From: a virus
Strand: one strand, 5' to 3'
Length of the DNA stretch: 35,262 nt
Virus record (IMG/VR): IMGVR_UViG_3300042445_001201
Span: 1-35,262 of that record
Below the pieces are notes generated by a model. That model did no database searches. It was not told where the DNA came from and worked only from the letters and a program-made list of their open reading frames with translations. Positions 23,403 to 30,945 of the stretch are shown here, one piece after another. Numbering within the stretch: the stretch's first letter is position 1; every line of letters begins with the position of its first letter. The translations under genes were made by a program, and so were the position numbers.

Positions 23403-25601
23403 TCAGAAAAGTTGAAGCTGTGCTTTCGCGTTCCGAAGGTTGCCGCAAGCCTGCTTGAAATACGACTCCTTCAGCTCGCTGCCGATGAAACGCCGATTCA
23501 GAGTCAACGCGCCGACTCCCTCGCTTCCGATGCCAGCGAACGGCGAATAAACCAGATCGCCGGGGTTGCTCCAAAGCATCACAGCGCGTTCGATGACATC
23601 GAGCTGGAGTGGGCAAATATGCTTCTCGTCTTGTTCCGTCCTTGCGCCGTCACGGTTCAAAACTCGGCCTTGGTCAATCGTCATCCAGACTGGCGAAGCC
23701 ACCTCTTGCCACCATGAAACCGGAAACTCGCCGCGATCCTTAGATATAGGCTTTGGATTCTCTCCCGGCGCACGGAAGATCAGCAGGTAATCCGCCGATC
23801 CGACCCGCGAGTCGGCGCTGTCATTACAAAGCGTCTTGTGAAGCAACCCGTGCGCCTTGGTCCGCTGCATCTCGGTCACTGGATTCTTCCAGATGCAAAT
23901 CCGCGAGTGAAACCGGAATCCGCGTTTCCAGAATGACCGGATGATCTCGCCGCTGAAGTCTTGGAACTGAATCGCGCCGTGCTTCCACTTCGTCGCCAGC
24001 AAGTCAACGCAATGCACCGCGACCTCGCGACCCGGAACCATGATCCGCGCAAGCTCGTCAATCAGAAGCTCGAAATGCTGGGTAAACTCGTCCATGTCAT
24101 TGCAGTTTCCCATGTCCTGCAAGTCGTCAGAGTAGGTGAACAAATCCGCGAATGGCGGGGAGAAAACGGACAAGTCGATTGACTGGTCGGGGATCGTTTT
24201 GGCGACCCGGACGCAATCGCCGTGGTGCATTGTCCATTCGTTTGTGGATTCGGTGTTGATGTCGGTTTTCATGGTCAGTTCTTTAACTTGGAAGCCACGG
24301 AAGCATTCCGCCGCGATCTTCATTTTCTGCTGCATTTCTTCGTGCTGGCGGATCTTCTTATTGATGGTTTGGAGGATTGCGCCCTCCGTGGTTGCTTGGA
24401 CGATGTAGGCGTTTACCTGCCGCGTTTGGCCGAATCGGTATGACCGGCGCAAAGCCTGATAGAAGTCTTCGAAAGAGTAGGACAGTCCGACGAAAGCGAC
24501 GTTGGAACAATGTTGCCAGTTCATCCCGTATCCGAAGATCCCACTCTTGCTAATTAGGACGCGGATTGACCCATCCACGAATCCTTCCGCCGACTTCTCT
24601 TTGAACTTCGCGGTGTCGCTTCCCTTGACTTCGACGGCATCGGGAATGGCAGCGCCAAGGAGCTTGCTTTCCTCGTTGGTGTTGCACCAGACAATCCACG
24701 ACTCATTCGACCCGTTGACGAGTTCCGCCACTTTAGCGACCCGATCCGCAACCGTCATCGAAAGCTCTTTGTGCATCGTGGTTGCCGAGAGCGTTGAGTG
24801 GCGCAGTAGCTCGCCTTCTTTGCGCCCCTCCACCTCGTCAACCTGGACCGCGAAGGATTGGAGATTCAGCGGCGGCAGATCGTAGCCATCATCCGTAAAT
24901 CCAATGTCTGACGGCTTGGAGATGCACGCGGCCCACGATGAGAGCCATTCCCAAAACGACTTTTCAGCGTGGCGCTTCAGCCTCCAGTCGCCAGTGTTGA
25001 ATGTGTCGTTTAGAAAAAACGTGGCGAGCATCTGAGCGGGCGAGCAGATGCCGAGGAAGTCGGCGTGCTGCCCGAACTCCGTGTAATCGTTTGGCGATGG
25101 CGTTGCCGTGCAGCAGAGCCGATACGGGGTGTCGGAGAATCGCGACGTAAGTCGGATGCGGGTCTTGCCGGTGAAGTTCTTGAGAATCGAGCTTTCATCC
25201 AGAACCACGCCCGCAAAATCCACGCCGTCGAAATGGTCGAGCTTGTCGTAGTTCGTGATATAGATGCCGGTCCCGTTGCACTGGTCGCCAGACTCGACGA
25301 CCTTAGCAGCAATGCCAAACTTGCGAGCCTCCGCTTCCGTCTGCTTGGCGACCGATAGGGGTGTCAGGATCAATACCATGCCGGAAGTCTTGAGTTTGAT
25401 TTGATGCGCCCACTCAAGCTGCTGCGCCGTCTTGCCTAGCCCGCAATCTTCAAAGAGCGCGGCGCGTCCTTGGCGCACTGCCCATTCGACAACGTGGCGT
25501 TGCCAGGGGAATAGTGGAGCGGTGATTTCCAACGGCTCGAAACCGTGCGACTGAGCGCGCTTGGTTTTGGCTGTGATGAAGTCGTCGTATGTATTCGTCA
25601 T
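23403..25601 (-). CDS. SNF2-like helicase fused to DNA methyltransferase
   Basis: A 732-residue, two-part protein. Residues 1 to about 430 are a superfamily 2 helicase: Walker A CGLGKT (53-58), motif II LDESS (134-138), motif III TATP (165-168) and motif VI QALRRSYRFGQTRQ. Residues 444-732 form a beta-class N-methyltransferase: GDCVRVAKTIPDQSIDL, catalytic SPPF (481-484) and SAM-binding FAGIGSEG (688-695). The SPPF motif fits N4-cytosine or N6-adenine methylation. An internal in-frame ATG at 24272 starts the methyltransferase part. It is first in the minus-strand operon. Confidence 0.9.
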   Translation of the reverse strand: MTNTYDDFITAKTKRAQSHGFEPLEITAPLFPWQRHVVEWAVRQGRAALFEDCGLGKTAQQLEWAHQIKLKTSGMVLILTPLSVAKQTEAEARKFGIAAKVVESGDQCNGTGIYITNYDKLDHFDGVDFAGVVLDESSILKNFTGKTRIRLTSRFSDTPYRLCCTATPSPNDYTEFGQHADFLGICSPAQMLATFFLNDTFNTGDWRLKRHAEKSFWEWLSSWAACISKPSDIGFTDDGYDLPPLNLQSFAVQVDEVEGRKEGELLRHSTLSATTMHKELSMTVADRVAKVAELVNGSNESWIVWCNTNEESKLLGAAIPDAVEVKGSDTAKFKEKSAEGFVDGSIRVLISKSGIFGYGMNWQHCSNVAFVGLSYSFEDFYQALRRSYRFGQTRQVNAYIVQATTEGAILQTINKKIRQHEEMQQKMKIAAECFRGFQVKELTMKTDINTESTNEWTMHHGDCVRVAKTIPDQSIDLSVFSPPFADLFTYSDDLQDMGNCNDMDEFTQHFELLIDELARIMVPGREVAVHCVDLLATKWKHGAIQFQDFSGEIIRSFWKRGFRFHSRICIWKNPVTEMQRTKAHGLLHKTLCNDSADSRVGSADYLLIFRAPGENPKPISKDRGEFPVSWWQEVASPVWMTIDQGRVLNRDGARTEQDEKHICPLQLDVIERAVMLWSNPGDLVYSPFAGIGSEGVGALTLNRRFIGSELKESYFKQACGNLRNAKAQLQLF

Positions 25602-25867
25602 GCGCCGAACCCGCTACCCCTCTGCCGGTGGGCGCTCAACAAAAAAGGCGCATCCCGCGAAAATAAACCTGACGAAAAAACTTGCCAGCCGCGCCGCCTT
25701 TACGCGCCGTAAGCCTCGCTCGCCCGTCAAGTTTTTCGCGCTGTATGACACAAATAAAGTTGACGCTTTTTCTCGCCAGTCGATCCGGTCGAGGGGATTG
25801 TGCGGCTACCAAACGACGCAATACCACGGGGGCAGCGCATCCTACACGCTGACAACACGCCACGACC
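25602..25867. promoter_or_regulatory. Divergent early promoter/operator region
   Basis: 266 bp without a convincing gene separates the two early operons, which diverge from here. It has locally AT-rich patches, TTGACG-type hexamers on both strands (plus near 25760, minus near 25728) and an inverted repeat: CGAAAAAACTTG (25673-25684) and CAAGTTTTTCG (25728-25738). Early promoters and an operator are expected here; no convincing -10 box pair was found by eye. Confidence 0.5.
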
Positions 25868-26020
25868 ATGCAAGACGAATTCATCGACGACCAGCCGCCC
25901 ATTGGGCAACTCACCGACGAAGCCCGCGAGTCGCTGCGGCTCGCCATCGAAAGCACGCCACCGGGCCAGCTTGCTAAGTGGCGACCGGAGTTTGTGAAAC
26001 CGAAGGAGGACGCACCATGA
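25868..26020 (+). CDS. 50-residue first gene of the plus-strand early operon
   Basis: It starts MQDEFIDDQPPIGQLTDEAR, continues with a helix and ends KPKEDAP. It is small and acidic at the N-terminus. ATG follows CACGACC without Shine-Dalgarno, and the stop overlaps the next start (ATGA). Function unknown. Confidence 0.6.
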   Translation: MQDEFIDDQPPIGQLTDEARESLRLAIESTPPGQLAKWRPEFVKPKEDAP

Positions 26021-26112
26021 GCCTGCTAGCCGCCGTCTTTGTCTTGGCCGGTCTTTGCATCGTGGCGCTTGTCGCCTTCCGCCTGCTTCTCAACTCCAAC
26101 TTTCACCGATGA
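26017..26112 (+). CDS. 31-residue single-pass membrane peptide
   Basis: The sequence MSLLAAVFVLAGLCIVALVA is one continuous transmembrane helix followed by a short basic tail (FRLLLNSNFHR). It is coupled by ATGA overlaps on both sides, which supports translation. Possible role: early membrane alteration or superinfection exclusion; only the topology is evident. Confidence 0.55.
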   Translation: MSLLAAVFVLAGLCIVALVAFRLLLNSNFHR

Positions 26113-26336
26113 ACACGCCGATTACTGATGCCGCTGAAATGACCGGGTTTCCAACTCCAAGAGTGGCGACTGATGGGTGGGTTAGCTCCGATTTCGCCCG
26201 CCGCCTTGAACTCGACCGCGCCGCGCTGATGGACGCTCTATGCGAAATCCACATCCTCTCCCACGATTACAGCGGAGAGGGTTCGATTGCGCTAAAAGCC
26301 ATTGAAGCTGCCCGCGCAAACTTTCCAAACGCATGA
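26109..26336 (+). CDS. 75-residue hypothetical protein
   Basis: It opens MNTPITDAAEMTGFPTP, similar in style to phage TPRTDA proteins, and has an SSDFARRLELDRAALMDALC helix. The ATG at 26109 overlaps the membrane-peptide stop. Function unknown. Confidence 0.65.
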   Translation: MNTPITDAAEMTGFPTPRVATDGWVSSDFARRLELDRAALMDALCEIHILSHDYSGEGSIALKAIEAARANFPNA

Positions 26337-26581
26337 ACAACCTGACCATTACCAACCCGCTAGCTCTCGAGACCGACCCGCTAGTCATCGTCCGCACCTC
26401 CGCGCCGTCAGCGGCGAAATACGACAGCAAGGTTCGCCGTTACGATGGCCAGCTTGCCCGCGTCAACGTCCGCACCGGCGAAGACCTGGCGCTCATCCGA
26501 ATGCTGCGCCACGGCATCGACTACTTCGCCCCGGCTAGCGGCGACGGCATCCTCGTAAATCCCGAACTGCTGAAACGATGA
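26333..26581 (+). CDS. 82-residue hypothetical protein
   Basis: Begins MNNLTITNPLALETDPLVIV with basic residues in the middle (KYDSKVRRYDGQLARVNVRT) and a C-terminus GDGILVNPELLKR. It overlaps both neighbours by 4 nt. No recognisable family. Confidence 0.6.
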   Translation: MNNLTITNPLALETDPLVIVRTSAPSAAKYDSKVRRYDGQLARVNVRTGEDLALIRMLRHGIDYFAPASGDGILVNPELLKR

Positions 26582-26742
26582 AGCCCGACACCGCCCGTTT
26601 TTTCGCATCTGCTGCCGTCGTGCTGTCCATCGTCAGCATCGTCCTGCTTGCTGGTTCAGGATGCCGCGATTTTGCAACCTACCTCGTTTGCGTCGGGGTT
26701 GCGATCCTCGCGGGTTTTGTGGCGCTAACCCAGGACATCTAA
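26578..26742 (+). CDS. 54-residue two-helix membrane protein
   Basis: It has two hydrophobic helices (about 10-26, SAAVVLSIVSIVLLAG, and 34-50, YLVCVGVAILAGFVALT) joined by a short SGCRDFAT loop, with a charged MKPDTAR start. ATG 26578 overlaps the upstream stop. Function unknown; an early inner-membrane protein. Confidence 0.6.
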   Translation: MKPDTARFFASAAVVLSIVSIVLLAGSGCRDFATYLVCVGVAILAGFVALTQDI

Positions 26743-26843
26743 AACTTTCCTAGTGGAAACCGGGCGGCATGTTGCCAGTCGTTTTCTACCCGTCGAGGGT
26801 GGGATTGCTCACGACAGCCCGGAAACTTTCAACTGACCTAACC

Positions 26844-27092
26844 ATGAAGACTACCAAGAAACAAACACAGTGCCAGCGCCTGTTGGCGTATCTCCGCAAG
26901 CACCGCAAGGGCATCACCACGATGGAGGCTTTCGAGCATCTGCGCATTACCTGCGTCCACAAGCGGATTGCGGAGTTGGAGGAGACTGGGCAGCTTGACG
27001 GCTACAACTGGATTCAGGCCCATTTCATCACCCGCACCAAGGAGCGCACCGCTTCCGGCTCCATCGTCACCCGCTACAAGCTCGCACGCTAA
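26844..27092 (+). CDS. Helix-turn-helix protein
   Basis: 82 residues with a winged-helix-like pattern: KKQTQCQRLLAYLRKHRKGI, then TTMEAFEHLRITCVHKRIAE, and LEETG before a basic beta hairpin. This type of small HTH is frequent in phage early regions. ATG 26844 (TAACCATG) is chosen because the fold starts there. It may regulate early genes or modify host transcription. Confidence 0.8.
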   Translation: MKTTKKQTQCQRLLAYLRKHRKGITTMEAFEHLRITCVHKRIAELEETGQLDGYNWIQAHFITRTKERTASGSIVTRYKLAR

Positions 27093-27159
27093 TTTCCAGC
27101 GCCCGTCGTTGCCGACCTAGGGAGGACAGCACGGCACGGCGGGCAACTTTCCGAATACC

Positions 27160-27435
27160 ATGACAACCACCACCCACGAACTCGTCCAAGCCAACGACGC
27201 ACTCCGCGCCGAATATCCGACCGCGCTCATCCTTGATGCCCAGTTTGGCGCTGACGGATTCCGCCTGATGATGATGCCTCAGAGCGACGATTACGCCACT
27301 CAGATCGGCAAAGGCGCGACCGTCACCGAAGCCCTGGCCGACCTTCGTTGCAAGGTCGCAGCGAACGACCCGCTCGCCAAGCTCCGCAAGCAGGCCGACA
27401 AGGCAGGCTACATCCTCACACCAAAACAAGACTGA
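27160..27435 (+). CDS. 91-residue hypothetical protein upstream of RecT
   Basis: MTTTTHELVQANDALRAEYP leads into a beta-strand segment (ALILDAQFGADGFRLMMM) and a helical, Ala/Lys-rich end. It is two nucleotides from the RecT-like gene and preceded by an uncoded 67-bp gap. Function unknown. Confidence 0.65.
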   Translation: MTTTTHELVQANDALRAEYPTALILDAQFGADGFRLMMMPQSDDYATQIGKGATVTEALADLRCKVAANDPLAKLRKQADKAGYILTPKQD

Positions 27436-27437
27436 CC

Positions 27438-28079
27438 ATGACAACCGAACTGACAACCACGCAAGAATCCGCCGCGTTTGAACTCACCCAGCGGCAGGCT
27501 AAAATGCTCTCAAGCAGCACGCTCGTCCCGAAGGAGTTTCAGAACAACATGGCCAACTGTGCCATCGGTCTGAACATCGCAAAACGACTTGGAGCAGACC
27601 CGTTTATGGTCCTCCAGAACATCGACATCATCCACGGGCGACCATCGTTCCGCGCCTCGTTCCTCATCGCCATGGTGAATGCCTCGGGTCGATTCACGCC
27701 GCTTCAATTCCGCCTAGATGGCGCTGGCGAGAAACGCGGATGCGTAGCCTACGCCACCAACAAAGAGACCGGCGAGATCGTCGAGGGACCAGAGGTTACG
27801 ATGGCAATGGCTAAGGCCGAAGGCTGGTCCACGAAGTCGGGCAGCAAATGGCTGACGATGCCGGAACTGATGTTGCGCTATCGTTCCGCCGCGTTCTTCG
27901 CTCGCATCTACGCGCCCGACATCACGTTGGGTATGCAGACCGCCGAGGAGATCCACGACGCGGAACCGATCCGCAACGTCACGCCGCGACCAGGCTTCGC
28001 CGCTGCCATCGCAGCCCCGGTCGAACCGACCGCGCAAGAGTCCTTTGAAGCTGAACTCGCGCAGGAGGAGGAAGCATGA
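27438..28079 (+). CDS. RecT-family single-strand annealing protein
   Basis: A 213-residue recombinase that anneals complementary ssDNA, working with the exonuclease encoded next. Family features: a central stretch with FMVLQNIDIIHGRPSFRASF, a KSGSKWLTMPELMLRYRSAA segment and the AAFFARIYAPDITLG helix, all typical of RecT/Bet-like phage proteins. The C-terminus is Ala/Glu-rich and disordered. ATG 27438 follows CTGACC; the stop overlaps the exonuclease start. Confidence 0.88.
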   Translation: MTTELTTTQESAAFELTQRQAKMLSSSTLVPKEFQNNMANCAIGLNIAKRLGADPFMVLQNIDIIHGRPSFRASFLIAMVNASGRFTPLQFRLDGAGEKRGCVAYATNKETGEIVEGPEVTMAMAKAEGWSTKSGSKWLTMPELMLRYRSAAFFARIYAPDITLGMQTAEEIHDAEPIRNVTPRPGFAAAIAAPVEPTAQESFEAELAQEEEA

Positions 28080-28741
28080 AGATCTGGGACGTAAAGCAAG
28101 GCCAAGAGGAATGGCTGGCGCTGCGTAAAAGCTACTTCACAGGCTCCGCGCTAGGGGAATGGCTACTCGACGGCGACCGCACCAAGACAAGCCGCAAGGC
28201 ATGGCAAAATGCCATCTGGAACAAGCTTGGCGAATTGTCGCAGGATGACGAACCGAACTTCCCGAACTGGGCAATGAAGCGCGGCACGGAGCTTGAGCCG
28301 CTCGCCCGTGCTGCCTACGAGCGGCACACGGGATTCAAGGTCCGCGAGGTTGGATTCATTTCCCACGATTCGGACGGATTCGGGGTTTCGCCGGATGGTT
28401 TGATCGTCGGTAGCTTGGATTTCCCGATTGGCGATGACGACTTCTACCACGGACTTGAACTGAAATGCCCTGTCGCCCGCACGATGCTGAAGTGGCTCGA
28501 TGCCGGAACGCTGCCGGATGAACATAAGCTTCAGGTTCACGCGAGCATGGCTGCAAGCGGTCTTTCGCGCTGGGACTTCTTCGCTTACCACCCCGAGCTT
28601 GTGCCGCTGCACATCATCGTTGAGCGGGACGAGTTCACGGAGCTAGTCCTTGCTGGCCTACTCAAACTTTCCGACGACTACAGCGCGGCGAAGGCAAAGC
28701 TGGCGGGATGGATCGCAACGCCAACGAACGACACACCATGA
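28076..28741 (+). CDS. YqaJ-type viral exonuclease (lambda Exo-like)
   Basis: A 221-residue PD-(D/E)XK nuclease that degrades one strand of DNA ends for RecT. Seen: E72/E74 in KRGTELEPLAR, D107 in VSPDG, E128-x-K130 in LELKCP and Q153 in KLQVHASMAA, the signature order of the YqaJ family. It is the classic partner of RecT and overlaps it by 4 nt. Confidence 0.9.
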   Translation: MKIWDVKQGQEEWLALRKSYFTGSALGEWLLDGDRTKTSRKAWQNAIWNKLGELSQDDEPNFPNWAMKRGTELEPLARAAYERHTGFKVREVGFISHDSDGFGVSPDGLIVGSLDFPIGDDDFYHGLELKCPVARTMLKWLDAGTLPDEHKLQVHASMAASGLSRWDFFAYHPELVPLHIIVERDEFTELVLAGLLKLSDDYSAAKAKLAGWIATPTNDTP

Positions 28742-29130
28742 GAACCTACACCATCAACGTAACCAAAGAACAACTAGCAACGCTTTCAATGGCGTGCGAA
28801 ATTACGGCCCGATTGGGCATGTGCCAAATCGAGATGGCATTTGACGAACTGCCATTCCGAGAGCCGGTGGATTGGTCCGAATATCATGCGATGATGGACG
28901 ATATCCGACGCCAGCTTCGCGTCCATTGTGACGCCAACGTGGGAATCCGCCGCGCCAAGGATCGCCACAAGGAGGCTTGGGATTTGCACGCGGTTTTCCG
29001 TCATCGCCTCGCGTGGGACTGGCTGGAGGATCAAGGCAAGACAAAGCCGGATTTTTACGGAGTCAACTACGACCAGCCGCACAAGACATCTGACCAACCA
29101 CTAGCCAAAATTGAAAGAAACACACCATGA
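28738..29130 (+). CDS. 130-residue hypothetical protein
   Basis: Starts MRTYTINVTKEQLATLSMAC, a pattern common in phage proteins that begin with a strand followed by a helix. Rich in charged residues in the middle (RRAKDRHKEAWDLHA) with a short basic end. ATG is preceded by CACACC and overlaps the exonuclease stop. Unknown role, probably recombination/replication-related by neighbourhood only. Confidence 0.65.
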   Translation: MRTYTINVTKEQLATLSMACEITARLGMCQIEMAFDELPFREPVDWSEYHAMMDDIRRQLRVHCDANVGIRRAKDRHKEAWDLHAVFRHRLAWDWLEDQGKTKPDFYGVNYDQPHKTSDQPLAKIERNTP

Positions 29131-29396
29131 CCGACACCCTATTTGACATCCCCGAAAGCCCATCACCGCGCTTGCAGTGGTTGCGGCACCATCAAATCGA
29201 CACCATCGACAACGGCATCGACTACAAACCCGGCGATTGCTGCGAGATCACCAGAAACCGACTCTTCCGCTATTGGGCATTCCAAGGCGGAAAGCAGACC
29301 AAGACGGAGCTTAGCGAAGCTGGTGGCGACACCGAGGACGAGGCTATCGTCAACCTGGCCCGCAAACTCAACCTCAAACTCTGGAACGAAGCATGA
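29127..29396 (+). CDS. 89-residue hypothetical protein
   Basis: It starts MTDTLFDIPESPSPRLQWLR and has a DCCEITRNRLFRYWAFQGG segment with two Cys, then KTELSEAGGDTEDEA and a helix. ATG after CACACC overlaps the upstream stop. Function unknown. Confidence 0.6.
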   Translation: MTDTLFDIPESPSPRLQWLRHHQIDTIDNGIDYKPGDCCEITRNRLFRYWAFQGGKQTKTELSEAGGDTEDEAIVNLARKLNLKLWNEA

Positions 29397-29563
29397 GAAC
29401 CCCCGAAGACCCATGCCGCGACCCGGCATCCGAGGCGAGAGACGACTGGGAGGACCGCGAGCCGAACGACTGGCGGCGGCGTGACCGTGACCTAGCCGAC
29501 ACTGAGGAGCATGAGCGGTGGGTGCAAGAGCGGCAAGCAGGGAAGGAGACCAGCCATGAGTGA
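29393..29563 (+). CDS. 56-residue charged protein
   Basis: Reads MRTPEDPCRDPASEARDDWE, then Arg/Asp-rich DREPNDWRRRDRDLADTEEH and ends KETSHE. Almost every residue is charged. It starts inside the preceding stop (ATGA) and ends 8 nt inside the next gene. Function unknown; translation is likely from the coupling but not certain. Confidence 0.55.
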   Translation: MRTPEDPCRDPASEARDDWEDREPNDWRRRDRDLADTEEHERWVQERQAGKETSHE

Positions 29564-29750
29564 CCCCGAAATCGCCGCCATCCTCCGCGACTATTGCAGT
29601 AGGCGCCTTAGCGGGATCGAGCTTGCGCTTGTCTCTGGCATCGCGGAGGGCGTCCACCTCGACGCTTCTGGCCAGTGGTTGAGCGTGCAAGACCGCCGGG
29701 TCTTTGAGGGACTACAAACGCAATTCGCACCCGACCTCGCACGGAAATGA
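29556..29750 (+). CDS. 64-residue hypothetical protein
   Basis: Starts MSDPEIAAILRDYCSRRLSG and continues IELALVSGIAEGVHLDASGQ, then a basic end. ATG 29556 overlaps the previous gene by 8 nt; the longer frame from 29511 would overprint it. It also overlaps the VRR-NUC-like gene by 4 nt. Function unknown. Confidence 0.6.
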   Translation: MSDPEIAAILRDYCSRRLSGIELALVSGIAEGVHLDASGQWLSVQDRRVFEGLQTQFAPDLARK

Positions 29751-30040
29751 GCAAGGCCACATTTCACGGCAAGGACGGAAGCCAAGACGAGATCGTCGCG
29801 GCTCTACGGGCGGCAGGCGCGACCGTGCAAGACCTGTCCCGCATCGCAACGCCAGGGGTGCCCGACCTGCTCGTTGGCTACCAGGGGCGAAACTACTTGA
29901 TCGAGTGCAAGCCCGAACACGGCACAAAGAAACAGCTATCGCTCCGACCTTCTCAGGAAGAGTGGCACGACAAGTGGCATGGCCAAGTCTCGGTTGCTCA
30001 CACCCCGAGGCAGGCGCTTCTCATCATCCGAATCCCATGA
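29747..30040 (+). CDS. VRR-NUC-like nuclease
   Basis: A 97-residue PD-(D/E)XK protein: SQDEIVAALRAAGATVQDLS, then the core GVPDLLVGYQGRNYLIECK, where D of VPDLL and E-x-K of IECK are the catalytic acid/lysine set, and the family C-terminal helix-strand VSVAHTPRQALLIIRI. VRR-NUC proteins act on branched DNA; a junction resolvase or replication role is likely. Confidence 0.82.
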   Translation: MSKATFHGKDGSQDEIVAALRAAGATVQDLSRIATPGVPDLLVGYQGRNYLIECKPEHGTKKQLSLRPSQEEWHDKWHGQVSVAHTPRQALLIIRIP

Positions 30041-30480
30041 AAACCGACACCAAAGAACTAGCCGCCGAACTCGACAGAATCGCGGACGGAATCTTATTTG
30101 GTCGCTCTTTGCTTATTGCTAATCAAGCCGCCGACCGGCTAGAGGAGCTTGAGCGGGATCTTGAGCAAGAGCGCCAGGACCGCAAGCAGGCCGAGCTAGA
30201 CGTTTGCCGCGCACTAGACGAGCGGAACGACGCGAGGGCAATCATCGACGCCACTCTAAAGGCTTTGCCGGTTGGCTACATCCCGGCTCACACGCCGGAA
30301 AGCCTGCCGGGGCGCGTGGCCGATTTGGTCAGCGAGCTAGGGCGACTTACGGCGATGATCGAAGACCCCGACGAGGTGGAACTCGCGATGATCCGTGGCG
30401 ACATCGCGATTCCTGATCGAGAGGAGTTTGATGCCATCCGCACACCATCCGGTTACAATCCGTTACCGACTGACGCATGA
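30037..30480 (+). CDS. 147-residue coiled-coil protein
   Basis: Starts MKTDTKELAAELDRIADGIL, with a long Glu/Arg/Leu helix (AADRLEELERDLEQERQDRK, QAELDVCRALDERND) and an acidic C-terminus that ends near PTDA. The N-terminal A-A-D-R-L-E-E-L-E pattern is common in small phage proteins. It is the last gene of this block before the structured region at 30565-30666. Confidence 0.7.
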   Translation: MKTDTKELAAELDRIADGILFGRSLLIANQAADRLEELERDLEQERQDRKQAELDVCRALDERNDARAIIDATLKALPVGYIPAHTPESLPGRVADLVSELGRLTAMIEDPDEVELAMIRGDIAIPDREEFDAIRTPSGYNPLPTDA

Positions 30481-30564
30481 AACTCCTCGTCCGGCTCGAT
30501 GCCCAGAATCGCCGCTTGATAGTCCGCGGGGGTTGAGTAACGTGACGACGCCGCAAGGCCCGGT

Positions 30565-30666
30565 TGAGACCCGGAAAGAACGATGCAGAATTACAAACAG
30601 CCTCCAAATCCCTCGCCAGCCGGTTGCATCACCGGGTCTCACTGGCGGCGGGTTTGGGGGCTTTTT
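30565..30666 (+). terminator. Terminator-like structured RNA with pseudoknot potential
   Basis: A long hairpin pairs 30600-30611 with 30650-30661 (two G-U pairs) and 30613-30619 with 30642-30648, followed by TTTTT at 30662-30666. The hairpin loop contains CCGGGTCTCA (30632-30641), perfectly complementary over 10 bp to TGAGACCCGG (30565-30574) upstream, so a pseudoknot or alternative fold is possible. It sits just before the replication genes (30676), ten bases from the next ATG. It may be a terminator for 25868-30480 or an attenuator for replication genes. Confidence 0.6.
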
Positions 30667-30675
30667 ATTGTTACC

Positions 30676-30942
30676 ATGACTGAAAAAGAACCGTTTGCGT
30701 GGGATATTCATCGTTTCGATGAATTGTTTGGAAATGAGCCGAGCGCCGTTGAGATTGAAGACGGATGGCTTACGATTTGCGGCCACTACCCGATTGAGTT
30801 GACGCGCATTCCTGACGAGAGGGCGCTTTGCGAATGGGTTTATCACCTAACGCAAAAAACATGGGTCACTGGCGAAATCATCAATGATTTTGTCGGCGCT
30901 GTTTTTGCGGAAAAAGGATGGCAACTCTACAAACACATTTGA
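30676..30942 (+). CDS. 88-residue hypothetical protein before the initiator
   Basis: Begins MTEKEPFAWDIHRFDELFGN and is acidic with aromatic residues (YPIELTRI; EWVYHLTQKTWVTGEIINDF). ATG follows GTTACC, ten bases after the T-tract of the structured element, so its mRNA leader overlaps that element. Function unknown. Confidence 0.65.
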   Translation: MTEKEPFAWDIHRFDELFGNEPSAVEIEDGWLTICGHYPIELTRIPDERALCEWVYHLTQKTWVTGEIINDFVGAVFAEKGWQLYKHI

Positions 30943-30945
30943 GCC

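Noticed and set aside
30565-30666. Known c-di-GMP or other named riboswitch
   Set aside because: The helix order and conserved residues of the classes I know do not match; left as an unnamed structured element.
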